Positions 23,031 to 33,670 of a stretch of 64,000 nucleotides of DNA are shown here, in pieces. A model generated the notes under the pieces. That model saw only the letters and a list, made by a program, of their open reading frames with translations. It had not been told where the DNA came from and ran no database searches. Origin of the DNA: Buddleja alternifolia (lineage: Eukaryota; Streptophyta; Magnoliopsida; Lamiales; Scrophulariaceae); NCBI GenBank assembly GCA_019426215.1, contig CM033408.1, positions 8,993,077 through 9,057,076 on the forward strand, given 5' to 3'. Position 1 is the stretch's first letter, and each line of letters begins with the position of its first letter. The position numbers and the translations under genes are program-made.

Positions 23031-25638
23031 ACGAAGCAACGGGTCTGTTACGAACAAGGCATCATGAGCACGAAAAAATAATCAAGAAACAATATCAATC
23101 TAAGCCTAAACAAAAAAGATGAACAAGAGAATTTTAACGTGGTTTGGCAAAGTGCCTACATCCACGAGCCAACCTAAACTACATCTTTACTTCTCAAGAG
23201 TGAATCAAATAATCATAAGGAGAGTTATCATATTTATAAGAGCGAAGTAATCTAAAACCCTATCAAACTACAAAACATATTCCTAATACAAAGGAGTTCA
23301 AGTACTGCCAAAACCTCGCCAAACTGATTTCTTTTCGCACAAGAAAACTGCCAACTCACTGAAAAAAGCCACGACTTTTATTAGTTTTGCGACTACAGCG
23401 ATCGCTACGACCTTCCATCAATCTTTCAAAACGTCAAAGCGTCTCTCCTCTGAAGTTGCAGCATTTCGTTTAAGAACAACGTTTTGGCCTGTTTTCGTCC
23501 TTTTTTGACCCTTTCGTGACCCGGGTCTCACCAACTTATCTTGGCTTCATCATAGCTCTAATTTAACTCCATTGTTTCCATCTCTCGATCCTCTTTTGAT
23601 CTGACTCCACTATATCTCTACAATCTCCCACTTGGAGACTAATCAAAAATCTCAAACTCAACTTGAACCACCACTTCACTTTTTCTAAGTGAACCTTAAT
23701 CTAGTTAGCACATCCCCAAACCCAATGGATATAGAAATCTAGAGACATCACCTTGCCTCGTCAACTCATCTAACCCCCAGTGTCACCCACTTGACGAACT
23801 CCCTCTCTATGAACATCGATCCCTCTTTTTGAACCCTCGCCACTACCTTATTCTTTCAGTGATCAGCTAACTAATTTTTGAATACCGTAACATATCTCCC
23901 TCGGTCCAACTGACCCACGAACATAGGTTATTGCAAAAACCCTGAATATGTCTCACAACTCAAAACCTCCTTGGTCAACCCGTCCACTAACATCCTTCTA
24001 CGAAGAACTATTTCCAATGGCAATCCAGGATCCCTCACATATCTGCTATCTATCCCTGCATGAGCTATGTCTCATCCATCTGCCCACTCGGGTTTTCCAA
24101 TGGCAAACTCGGGTCATTGACACATTTGCACTATGCGCCCACTCCATGAGCTATGTCACATCCCTCTGCCAAAAAACATCCGCGAATCTGCCTACCTGCC
24201 TCCATGACTGACCTCCCGGTGTTATGCCTCTGCCTCATGGTTCTCTCTACGTGGATCTGTCTCCACAACCCTGACCTCCGGTCTCTCGACTACACTGCTC
24301 TATCCTCTCGGCTACTGACTCTGTCACCCTGGCCTCTGACTCAGTGGATTTGCTTTCTTGGCACCATAACTCTTGCCCGCGGTCTTTGGCAACTCATTCA
24401 TCCCTCTCGGCAACACGAATTTTCCCTTTGACCTCTGGCTCTACAAATCTGCCACTAGCACCGCAACTACTCCCACTGGCTTCGTGTCTACCCACCTGGC
24501 AACACAAATCTGCCTCTGCTGCTGGCACTATGATTTTTCAATATTTTCTCATTATCGTTCAACGAAATTACTCCTTAAGCATGTTCTCCAATGGCCATGG
24601 AAAGGATTCGCTCTATCGGACCATGTCTAGGAAAGCTATCAGGTCCAAGCTGAGTGGCATGTGAGGCCGAGGAAGAACTAAAGGTGGTAACGCACTCATG
24701 TTCTATGGCTCGTAGGCCGGCCGACAAAGTCTAAAAATGTTTGACATAGTGATGAGCATAGATACATAGTTGAAAGAGTCAAGCATGCTCTATCTCATAT
24801 AGAGGGGTTAGAGATGCTTGATCTAGCGCGACCACATAGTTTAGGGTACACAACAATTTTTAGTGGAGTTGTAGGGTTATGTTAGTATGGTGATGGATTA
24901 ATATAACTCTCCTCACTTGCTCCTTGTTCGCTTGGTCGCACGCCTTATTCCCGTATGAAAGAAGGGATGCGAGATGACAATTCTGAAGGATTTGATTCAC
25001 AAACGGTGAGTCAAATATGTATGAGTGGGAGATATTAGAGTGCATGTGTCAGGTTTAGCCCACGACCCAGATTGCATTCATATTTAGTTAGGATTGCAAA
25101 TCCTAATGTGAATAGAAGTAAATCTCATAAATATCTTTTAGGATATAAATAAATAAGATAGATTAGAATATCACGTATTCTAACTGATTAGACTATTCTG
25201 ATGGAACTCTCTCCCTCCTCAAGAAAATGTTTTCTCCTCTCTCCCTCTTAGAGAATCACCAAAAAGTTGCTCTAGGGATTTAAGGTCTGCAATTGATTGG
25301 AAGCTCTAGTAGCAACCAACAATACCAGCGAGGAGTTCATTCAATTGTTGGCTTGTAGACGGGCTCGAGAGCTATTTGAATTCAAATCATTATTCTGCTG
25401 CAAGATTCATACTGGTGAAAGGTATGTTCACGATCTCGATATATTTATGTGAAATATTATAAGTGTATTTATTTCCTACAGGTGTGATATGTACCGAGTT
25501 CATGGGAACTGAAGATCAGGAAGTTATCTCTTAACTAAAGCTTGAACAAATGCTCAAAATTCCAATATGGAATCCAAGCTTGGACTTATAGACATCCATA
25601 ACAAATCTTGATGTCGGGTGTTAAAAGGTCTATATCAG
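23031..25638. other. Repetitive gene-free region, probable retrotransposon non-coding DNA
   Basis: The stretch holds no open frame with a recognisable domain. The phrase AACGTGGTTTGGCAAAGTG near 23139 resembles sequences common in plant copia LTRs and their flanks. From about 23620 to 24660 the plus strand is CT-rich, which creates several frames of 60-106 codons without any motif. A TGTCAGG at 25047 may be another LTR start. No tRNA, rRNA or host exon was seen. Confidence 0.45.
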
Positions 25639-26173
25639 TGATAAACATAAAAGATCCACTTTCTTGGTCAATGGTCAACATATCAATATTTTAACATTTA
25701 ACAACAAAATATCCGATGGATCCGCGAGTTTTTGACATAACCCGACCCGAATTACCGACCCAATGACCCCAATACCAAAGGTCCAATAGGCGTTCAGCAT
25801 GTGTTTAGGCCCAACCAGCCCAAATGTCACATCAGGAATAGTGGTCGCCTCATCTCCTATAAATACCCTCTCCAATTCATTTATGAGGGGGACAACCAAT
25901 AAATTCTCTCTTAACACTCTCCAGATTTATTTCGTTTTTATCCTCTTACACATATATATTACTTGTGTTTGGCCTCGTATTGTATGAAGTAAATACGTAT
26001 ACTTTAATACCTCTTTTTGAACTATGTGTAGACTTGATCCTATCCAATTAGGTACATAGGTAGCTCGACTTCGTCGAGTCCAGTCTATAATCTTGTTTGA
26101 TAGTTTATCTGGTTCGACCCATTTGGGTCATCGGTTTGGTTCGAATTAGCCCAACGATAATCAAGCTAAATCA
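25639..26173 (+). repeat. Tat-type gypsy LTR (5' LTR, plus strand)
   Basis: Begins TGATAAACATAAAAG and ends AAGCTAAATCA, directly before a primer binding site. It contains a TATA-like CTATAAATACC at 25858-25868. The same LTR occurs inverted at 29518-30067, so the pair forms an imperfect inverted repeat about 3.3 kb apart. Length is 535 bp. Confidence 0.8.
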
Positions 26174-26175
26174 TT

Positions 26176-26192
26176 TGGCACCGTCTGTGGGA
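26176..26192 (+). other. Primer binding site of the plus-strand Tat-type element
   Basis: TGGCACCGTCTGTGGGA lies two bases after the LTR. TGGCRCCGTCTGTGGGA is a common primer site of plant Ty3/gypsy elements of the Tat group. The exact tRNA cannot be fixed here. Confidence 0.7.
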
Positions 26193-26227
26193 TACTTCTT
26201 TTTAGGTTCATTGGCAATTTCGCTGTT

Positions 26228-26790
26228 ATGGAGAAAACGAGTCAAAGACAAGGAAAATCTGTGATGGTAGAGTCTCAGGGGTCACCACCAAGGGAACCCC
26301 CACCGAATCCCGAAGTGGAAACACCTCAAGAAAGGATGATCACGATGACTGAGGTTGAATTTAACAGAAGGATGCAAGAGTGAGGGCAGAAATTTTTCTA
26401 AGAAAAATTGGCAAAGATGCTAATAACGCCAGACGTAGGAACTGCCCATCTTACCCCAGCCACTCAAGGACGGCGATTCCAAGAAGTTGACCCAAAAAGG
26501 GCACGAGAGGAAGATGGCCACAACACGGGGGCACACCGATGGCTATTTCGTGAACCTGACCCTCGAAGGGAATAGGGGGAAACAAGCCGAGGTGAAAGGG
26601 AAAGAAGGGAGGAAAAAGAAGGGAGCCCGTATGGATTATAGCCACTATCTACATATGGCTCCTCTTCTTCATCCCTTACACTAGGCCCAGCCTCATTTTC
26701 ACCTCCCACGAGCAACAGTCTCACCCTCACCCTCTACAGTACCACCTATACCACCACTCACAATATCAGCTCCCTCGGCCCCTATATTAT
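26228..26790 (+). pseudogene. gag: Degenerate start of a Tat-type gag
   Basis: ATG 26228 opens a frame MEKTSQRQGKSVMVES that lies 35 bases after the primer site, the normal gag position. The frame continues with a proline-rich stretch (PPREPPPNPE), then meets TGA near 26381 and more stops. The following 400 bases keep a charged, arginine-rich composition (RREEKEG-like) and a Pro/Ser-rich stretch up to about 26790, where the sequence changes abruptly into a MULE fragment on the other strand. Only the N-terminal part of gag is present; the capsid part that would follow is not here, but a capsid-encoding piece of the same element type lies inverted at 37640-38870. Confidence 0.6.
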
Positions 26791-27216
26791 TTACCTCACC
26801 TCAGGATCCTCACCAAGGAAAATCACATCATCATCTTGAGATTCAAGTTCAGGTGCAGGTTCATTTTGAGGTGTAAGTGCAGGAGCCAGTTCATTTGCAG
26901 GGAAATTAACCTCAGTACATTCTATATAAATCCTCAACTCTCTACACTGAATATGAAGATGACCATTTTTTTTCATTTCAGTATCATTTTTTAATAGTTT
27001 AAAACCACCATTCATGAATATGTAGTATCTTCTTTCACCACTCAAACCTAATCTAGCTGTCCAAAGAATTAGGTTTTTTTTAGATAGCTTATTTGGTTGT
27101 GCACAATCTATTTTAGATTGATTACCACCTATATACTTAGGCACAGGAAACAAAACAAATTCCCCCCTATAATACAGAGCCAGTGTAATTGTTGGATTGT
27201 CTGGATCTGTAATCAA
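26791..27216 (-). pseudogene. N-terminal fragment of a MULE transposase (PB1-like region)
   Basis: An open frame of 141 codons on the minus strand starts MITDPDNPTITLALYYRGEF and contains KYIGGNQSKIDCAQ, LSKKNLILWTARLGL and HLHIQCRELRIYIECTE. This pattern (a short beta strand with GG-F, a YIGG block, an aromatic middle, and a terminal EIYIE strand followed by an acidic tail) is the plant-specific N-terminal domain often annotated as PB1-like in Mutator-like transposases. The rest of the transposase (DDE domain, SWIM zinc finger) is missing, so it is a deletion derivative or a first exon cut off at 26791. It would have encoded a nuclear DNA-transposition enzyme. Confidence 0.6.
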
Positions 27217-28310
27217 CCATAAAATAAAGAAGAAACAAAAAAATAAACATTGTCAACAAAAGAACAATAGAATAAAGACAAAGCACCTACATTGTTTAAA
27301 CAAGCACAAATACAGTGGGGTATTGGGTGAGGGACCATTAACCATAGCATTTGTCAATTAACAATTACAGTGGGGTAGGGGGTAGGGGACCGTTAATCCT
27401 AAAGGTAATTTCATATTATATACATGTAAATGCGCTGGGGTAGGGGGGGACCATTCATCACAAAGCATTCTCACTTATCAAATGAAAATTTCAATTTGGG
27501 TGGGGCAACATTTCACAGTTCAACAACAAATCCCAACATATACATTACAAAAGTAAATCCTAAACTAATTTCAGAAAAAGACACAGAATCACTTGACATA
27601 TACTATAAAAATGGGGGCGTAGGGTTTAGTGTCACATAAACCACAATAAAATTTCTAAATCATGCCACAAATGTCAAAATACACCAAAAACAAAAACACA
27701 TTAAACAAATTTGCGGGGTTACCACTTACGGTATGGTGGTGGGGGCAAATACACGTATTTGGGCATTCGAATGAACACCATCTTTGTCTCAACTAGACTA
27801 TCTTCAAAATGCGTGTCTTGAGGATGGATTTTCTAAAGGATTGTGTGAGCTTTGGATGGATTCAGTGGGGATTTTGGGTTGTCTTCTTCTTGTGTTGAGT
27901 GAGAGTGATAGACGATTAGGGTTGTGTTTTCATTAACCCAGTTTTTTAGCCCTTTTAAGTTTTGTTTTAATTTTTTTATTTAGGTATCACGTGATATACA
28001 TCACGTTGTTTTCCCTCCAATTTTTGCCCAGCTGGACATTTTTTTCTACTTGAGCTTTAAAAATTAAATAACATATTTGTCATTTTCCACATCATTCAAT
28101 TTGGCCGGGAAATTAAAAATCCCCAATTTTGGGGTGTGACGTGTGCAGCATGTGACATTTTTTGGCTAAATTGGCCAATTCCGGTGAAAAATGGACTAAA
28201 ATCGCAAAATTTGAAAGGTACTGTCCTTATTTTGCTATAAGCAGTCGATATGGGACTAAAAATGCCAGACCCCTATAGTTACAAGACTAAAATTGCAATT
28301 TTCTCTGCTC
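27217..28310 (-). mobile_element. MULE 5' region and probable terminal repeat
   Basis: Upstream of the transposase fragment (to the right on the plus strand) there is no gene. Three loosely repeated blocks of about 65-75 bp each carry GGGGTA-type runs and GGACCATT (27315-27345, 27370-27400, 27435-27455). At 28230-28310 the sequence GGACTAAAATTGCAA and its neighbours resemble MULE terminal inverted repeats, which would be the right-hand end. The matching left end was not found, so the limits are uncertain. Confidence 0.45.
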
Positions 28311-29098
28311 CGGATGAGCCAAAAAGGGCCAGGACCAAGAGACCCAATCCAAACACTGCCCAGTGGAGTCACGAGCAACAACCCTAGCACAAGTCAAGAG
28401 AGGAGCATCAAAGAGAGCCCCATCATAGTTAAGTTTAACAAAGCCCAAGGGAGGGGAAGACGGGGAGAACGCTAAATCTAACACAAAAAAAAATTACGCG
28501 CAAGCAAGATCAAAGACTCAGGTTCCAACCTCGAATTTTCCATGAGAGACTTGTTACGGTTGCTCCAAAGGTACCAACAGATTGTAAGAAAGAATTTGAA
28601 ATCCCTAGTCTCGAGCTCACTAAAAACATGGCGAAACCACATTTCCATCAACTCCAGCTGAACCGAAATAACCCTCCAAGACAGGTTCGAGAGGCACCAA
28701 ACAACTCGAGCAAAAGGGCACAAAAACATGGTGTGAAAAATAGTTTTACCCGGACATGAACATAAGGGACAAGCTTCCTAGATGTCCAACTTATGTTTGA
28801 GCAGATTGTGCCCCAATGGCACCGCATTCTTACAAACTTTCCATGCGAATAGGTTCTCTTTAGGATGTAATTTTGTTCGCCAAACAAAGTTCCTGTTGCA
28901 GGACCCCGGAGACTCTTCAACACAAGAAGAGGATGGCCTCTCCTTATTCAGAATGTCGCGAGCAAGATGATAGGCCGAACGAACAGCAAAACACCCGGAT
29001 TTAGTAAAATGCCAAACAAGCCTATCCGGGTTGGCTGAGTGCCCCAAAGGAATGCGAAGAATCGCAGAAGCCTCATTCTTAATATATCGAAAATTCAT
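28290..29098 (-). pseudogene. 3' fragment of a LINE ORF2 (zf-RVT and RNase H-like)
   Basis: Minus-strand frames join across frameshifts into the C-terminal part of a plant L1-type LINE. They include a tryptophan-rich region ending in LVWHFTKSGCFAVRSAYHLA, then FVWRTKLHPKENLFAWK and a C-P-F-A-V-W motif (the zinc-binding domain found after LINE reverse transcriptase), then a segment GFVKLNYDGALFD and VVARDSTGQCLDW typical of the RNase H-like domain (RVT_3) in plant LINEs. The reverse transcriptase and endonuclease are absent, and no poly(A) tail or target duplication was identified. Frameshifts lie near 28480 and 28730-28780. Confidence 0.75.
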
Positions 29099-29517
29099 TG
29101 TTGTTAATATAGTTGATAATAAGATCTAAGGTCACCCTTTTATGTAGTGAATTATAGGCTGGCAATGGTTGGTATGTTGGAAAGCAAAAAACAATTTTTA
29201 TTGAAGTGTATAGATCTCAGAAGAAAGATTACAAAAAACACAAGAAGATGAGTGAATTGCTTAAAAGCTATAAAAGAAAGAGGAAAAAGTGGTTTTCTAG
29301 AAGGTTGAGAATGTGAAAAAACTGGGGAAAAAAAGATAGGGTTTCTGGTTAATATTACAAGAACCCTAAACAAGGAAATTACAAAACACCCTTGCAGGTA
29401 ACTTACGGAACATGGCCTAAAACATAAGAGACCGAGCCGATTGAGATAAGGCCATAATTAAATAAAATATTGAGAATAATATACTTTTTTTTGGGTAAAA
29501 AGACCAATAAAACTGAT
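29099..29517. other. Gene-free stretch
   Basis: AT-rich sequence without a supported ORF. It lies between the LINE fragment and the inverted Tat-type LTR. I see no target duplication with either neighbour. Confidence 0.4.
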
Positions 29518-30067
29518 TGATTTAGTTCGATTATCGTTGGGCTAATTCGAACCAAACCGACTACCCAAATGGGTCGAACCAGAATAACTATCAAACAAGA
29601 TTATAGGTTGGACTCGACGAAGTCGAGCTGCCTACGTACTTAATTGGATAGGATCAAGTCTACACGTAGTTCAAAAATAATTGTTAAAGTATACGTATTT
29701 GCTTCATACAATACGAGGCCAAACACCAGATAATATATATGTGTAAGAGAATAAAAATGAAGTAAATTTGAAAAGTGTTGAGAGAGAATTTATTGCTAGT
29801 CCCCCTCATAAATGAATTGGAGAGGGTACTTATAGGAGATGAGGCGGCTACTATTATTGATGTGACATTTGGGCTAGTTGGGCCTAGGCACATGTTGAAC
29901 GCCTATTGGACCTTTAGTATTCGGGTCATTGGGTTGGTAATTTGGGTTAGGTTGTAACCCGACCCATATATCAAAAACTCGCGGATCCATCGAATATTTT
30001 GTTATTAAATGTTAAAATATTGATATGTTGACCATTGACCAAGAAAGTGGATCTTTTATGCTTATCA
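29518..30067 (-). repeat. 3' LTR of the minus-strand Tat element
   Basis: Inverted copy of 25639-26173. On the minus strand it begins TGATAAGCATAAAAG and ends CGAACTAAATCA at 29518. The internal region lies to its right, which fits a 3' LTR of a minus-strand element. The plus-strand flank left of 29518 (CTGAT) and the internal side do not form a duplication, so it is not a solo LTR. Confidence 0.78.
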
Positions 30068-30929
30068 TTTAGTGCTCCAGCTCGTAGATCACGAAGCGTG
30101 AAATTCATGACTGCGAACTGTAATGACAGGTTGTGATTGATGGATTCATCATTATCATAATGACTCTAATATCGAGGTGAGTGATGGAGACATATCACAT
30201 TAAAGATTTGTACTTGATTTAATTAAGACTGAGTTAATGATACGCTATTTCATGGCGAGTGAAATCACGCTTCTGATACCGCTGGATAGCGCATGTTACC
30301 ATACACCTCTAATACAACTTATCTGCATTTATTAAAATATTAAATTTATAATATGAGTGGGATGATTTGAATAATCACGTACTCTGAGACGTTCATTTCA
30401 AATCAGCATCCACTCATAGCCATTTGATTTTATGGGGTTAATCAGTTTAACCTTTAATATTTCCGCCTACAAAGCTCTACAAATAGGACAATTATTAGCC
30501 TTTTTTCATTTTTCAATTTTCACAATTACCAGAGAGAATTTTTTAGAGAAGAGAGCGAAATATCATTTGCAGGTTCTTGCCCAGAAAATCCAGAATCTTC
30601 AAATCTTTTTCTCTCCACTAAACTTTAATTTTTTTTGAGGTATTCTGCTGGAGATTCATAAAGAAAGAGGGAAGAAAAGAAAGCAAGGAGGAAAAGCTGG
30701 AGGGCAGTTTCTTTGTTGCGCACAGTAGAGCAACTTTCGCCTTTAGCAGTTTTTGATCTTTCCACAAAAGCCCAACATTAGGTCCTCATCTTTGTGTTTT
30801 CTGAGTCTACCTTTAGAATTTTGTGGTGATTAAGATTTTTTCTTTTAGCGAATTTATATTAACTGGTTGGCTTCGTATAGTCTTTGTGAACCTTTATTGA
30901 CTTTTTTCTTAAGTCATAGTTTGTTCGAC
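30068..30929 (+). promoter_or_regulatory. Probable promoter and leader of the antisense ORF
   Basis: This stretch between the 3' LTR and the plus-strand ORF has no coding capacity. A TATA-like CTACAAATAG near 30477, followed by CT/GA-rich leader sequence with GAGAGAA blocks (30531-30560, 30655-30690), looks like a plant promoter and 5' leader facing right. An AG-ended pyrimidine-rich stretch near 30900-30928 could be the end of a leader intron. Function is inferred only from position and composition. Confidence 0.35.
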
Positions 30930-33326
30930 TTCTAGAACTAAGTCCGATGAGTCCCTTAGGTCGTTGGAAGGAGAGGAAGAGATAGATTATTTAGATTCGT
31001 TATCGAGGACTGTTGACGATGACGAGTTAGAAATAGATGAATATGAGGCCGAAAATAATGAAGCCCAAACTAGTGGAAGGAATCCCGACGAAGGGAAAGG
31101 TGAGAATCTGAGTCTAATCATGAGGAAGACCTAGCTCGTGAGGAGGATAATAATGAAGAAGAGTCTGAGGGAGAAAAGGCAAATAGAGCACCTCGGGTAT
31201 ATCACTCTTGGAGTAATATGCGATCAACCTTAACTCCTAGGATGGTTCCACAAATAAGAGAAAGATATTACATATCCGGGGAGTATGACATTAAAATTCC
31301 TGGATCAGAAGATCGCATAGATACCCCTCCTACAGGATATAGGACCTTCCACCTTGCTCATTTATCTACCGGAGTTAGGTTTTCTCTTCTTCCAACTATA
31401 GTTTGTATCTTGTCTAGGTTAGGATTGTGTCCGACCCAGTTATTGCCTAATTCTTACAGGAACATCAAGCTTTTATTATTTTAATGCATCATTGGGGTCC
31501 ACCGCATCATTAGCTCACTTCTTAGAAACCTTTAAAGTCGGTAGGTTGGGTATCGGGGACGAGGGCTTCTTCTATATTTTGCTTCGTAATCCCCGTGTTC
31601 GTATTTTTAAGAAAAACACCTCCTCGTATGGGGAATGAAAAGATAAATATTTCTATATAGCCCAACCTAAGTTAAAAAAGTGAAAGGTGCCTCGTAGTGG
31701 AGGTTAGATTTGCCTCGTCCCGAAGATGTAGGAGATGTGACCCGGGGTCAACATTTTGTTGAAGAGCATTTCCCAGATTTGTATAACGCGAACTTGCTTC
31801 TACTCGAGGGAGTGTTGGCTCGGTGCCAAATTAGTCATGCTCCCATTAAATCTGCTAGAGTGGGTAAGCATTGTACTTAATCTAGTTAATTTTGTGTACT
31901 TGATCTTGTTTATGATATTCATATGTACTTTGTTTATTCTTCAGGTATGGCAGAAAAAACAGCTAGGATGGAGAAGAATCTCTCGAAATGAGCTGCAGAC
32001 AGTGCTCCATGACCCGCACGGGGTGCTGCTTCCACTACTAGGCCCTTACCTCGTGTTCGAGTCACTACAGGCTGCATCACCGAACCTATTCCCTCCGATG
32101 AGCCCGTACTAAATGTTCCTCCACTGAACGAGGCAGCGCCTATTCATTCTACTGTGGAGATAAGTGAGGGCTCGCGAACGAACCCCTTCCCTCCTACCGA
32201 TTTTGCTGTCGCCAATCTGAGGAAGAAACTAAGGTTCGACGAAGCGGGCTACAGTCCCAAACCCAGTTCGTCTGCCTTGCAGGAACTTCATGGCATTTCG
32301 GTGTCACAGCTTGTTGACAGGTTCGAGGCCCTATGGCTTCGTGACAGAATTGAGGGTACCGGGGGTCGTGATCATCCGACTTTATTGAGATCAAAGACCA
32401 TTGTACTCCCTTCGTGGCGCGTCTATTACAACAGCTCTATCCTCGGGAAAGATGGGAACCTCATAGCAGCTGAACTGGTCCAAAATATTATCCTTCCCAA
32501 GGATGAGGCTGCACTCTGCAACGTCCATCATATTGTCATCGAGAATGATGGATTCGAAGCTATTGCAAAGGTATTAATAATATTCTTTTATTATCCTTAA
32601 GTTTGTTCCATAATTTTATCTAATAGTTAGATCGTACTTCTCTTTTTAGACTACCCTATACTTCCATCAGCTAAGCGTCAACCTCTCCTATTGGCGCAAT
32701 GAGAAGATCTCCATCGAGGAGAAATATAAAGACTATGGGCTTCGGGTAAAAAATGAACTGGCGGAGGCTCGTGATAAAGTCAAGGAAGCCACTGAATTCT
32801 TAAATAATGGGAAGGCCAAGATGAAAAAGGATCTAAAGGCCAGAGTTTTTGAAGTGAACTCATTGAGAGAGCAGTTGAATGAGGTTAACGAGGAAGTGAA
32901 GGGCCTTGAGAACGATTTGATCAAGGTGAAGGAGGTTGAGTACCAAAAAGGACTCGACGAGGGAAAGGGTAAATTCATCGCCGTGGAGGAGTATTGCGAG
33001 CTGCTTTGTCAAACCTAATATGATGGGATGAAGGACTTCACCAGGTCTGTTGCATATGAGGGGCTCATTGAGGAGAAAGAGTCTGACTTCATCTACGACG
33101 GCTTTGTTAAAACCTTAAATTACTTGAAGAAAGATGGGACTCCGCCTCAGGATTTCGACGAAGAGGATTGTATGAAGCGGTTCATTGCAACTCCTATGCT
33201 TCGTGATTCGTATGCTGGTCCGCCACCTCTTACCATTTCTTTTCCCAAGTTCGACCTCCTTGGTCCTACCTTGGATGATGATGAAAAGGACGAAGCTGCT
33301 CAGTCCTCGGTCGCTGATAACGTTTA
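30930..33326 (+). pseudogene. Antisense ORF of the Tat element (putative 'gypsy type transposon' family), with introns
   Basis: Coding sequence on the plus strand opposite to pol. An acidic N-terminus (EGEEEIDYLDSLS, DDDELEIDEYE) leads to a conserved part RERYYISGEYDIKIPG and FSLLPTIVCILSRLGLCPTQ, recognisable as the plant domain PF04195 ('putative gypsy type transposon'). A coiled coil follows (LREQLNEVNEEVKGLENDL) and an acidic tail ending DNV at TAG 33324-33326. Two canonical introns keep frame: 31864-31944 (GTAAGC...TTCAG) and 32571-32649 (GTATTA...TTTAG). Stops near 31988, 32009 and 33016 and frameshifts near 31100 and 31470 break the protein. Role unknown; no enzymatic motif was seen. 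Confidence 0.72.
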
Positions 33327-33670
33327 GCCTAGATGACTGTTTTATTTTGTTTATCAAACAATTGAAGATAGTATTCGTAGTGCATATTTGTTAGATAATT
33401 TTATTTATCATTTACTTCTGTGAATTCTAAACGTTGGGATTGTGGTTTATCGACCCAACATATTATCATATTTTTGTTGTTTAGTTTTTTTATTGTCTAT
33501 CTTACGTTTGTTTTCGTTAAGAACACGACTCATTGCATTTCATAACGAAGTAAAAAAATTTGCACGCCAAAGTGTGTGTATTCATTTAGAAGCAAAAGAT
33601 GAATACATCGAAGTAAAATATGAGTCCCCCAGTACAAAAAGAAGGGTAGACTCTGATCTATTTTATGCAT
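33327..33670. other. Junction between antisense ORF and pol 3' end
   Basis: The plus-strand ORF and the minus-strand pol converge here tail to tail. No conserved coding sequence is visible; the frame at 33442-33672 has no recognisable motif. Confidence 0.45.

Noticed and set aside
23948..24664. Set of plus-strand frames of 85-106 codons
   Set aside because: Three overlapping frames are open at once because the strand is CT-rich; no domain or conserved motif is visible in any of them.
29518..30067. Solo LTR interpretation of the inverted Tat LTR
   Set aside because: Flanking five bases differ (CTGAT versus TTTAG), and the element's internal region continues to the right, so it is a 3' LTR.
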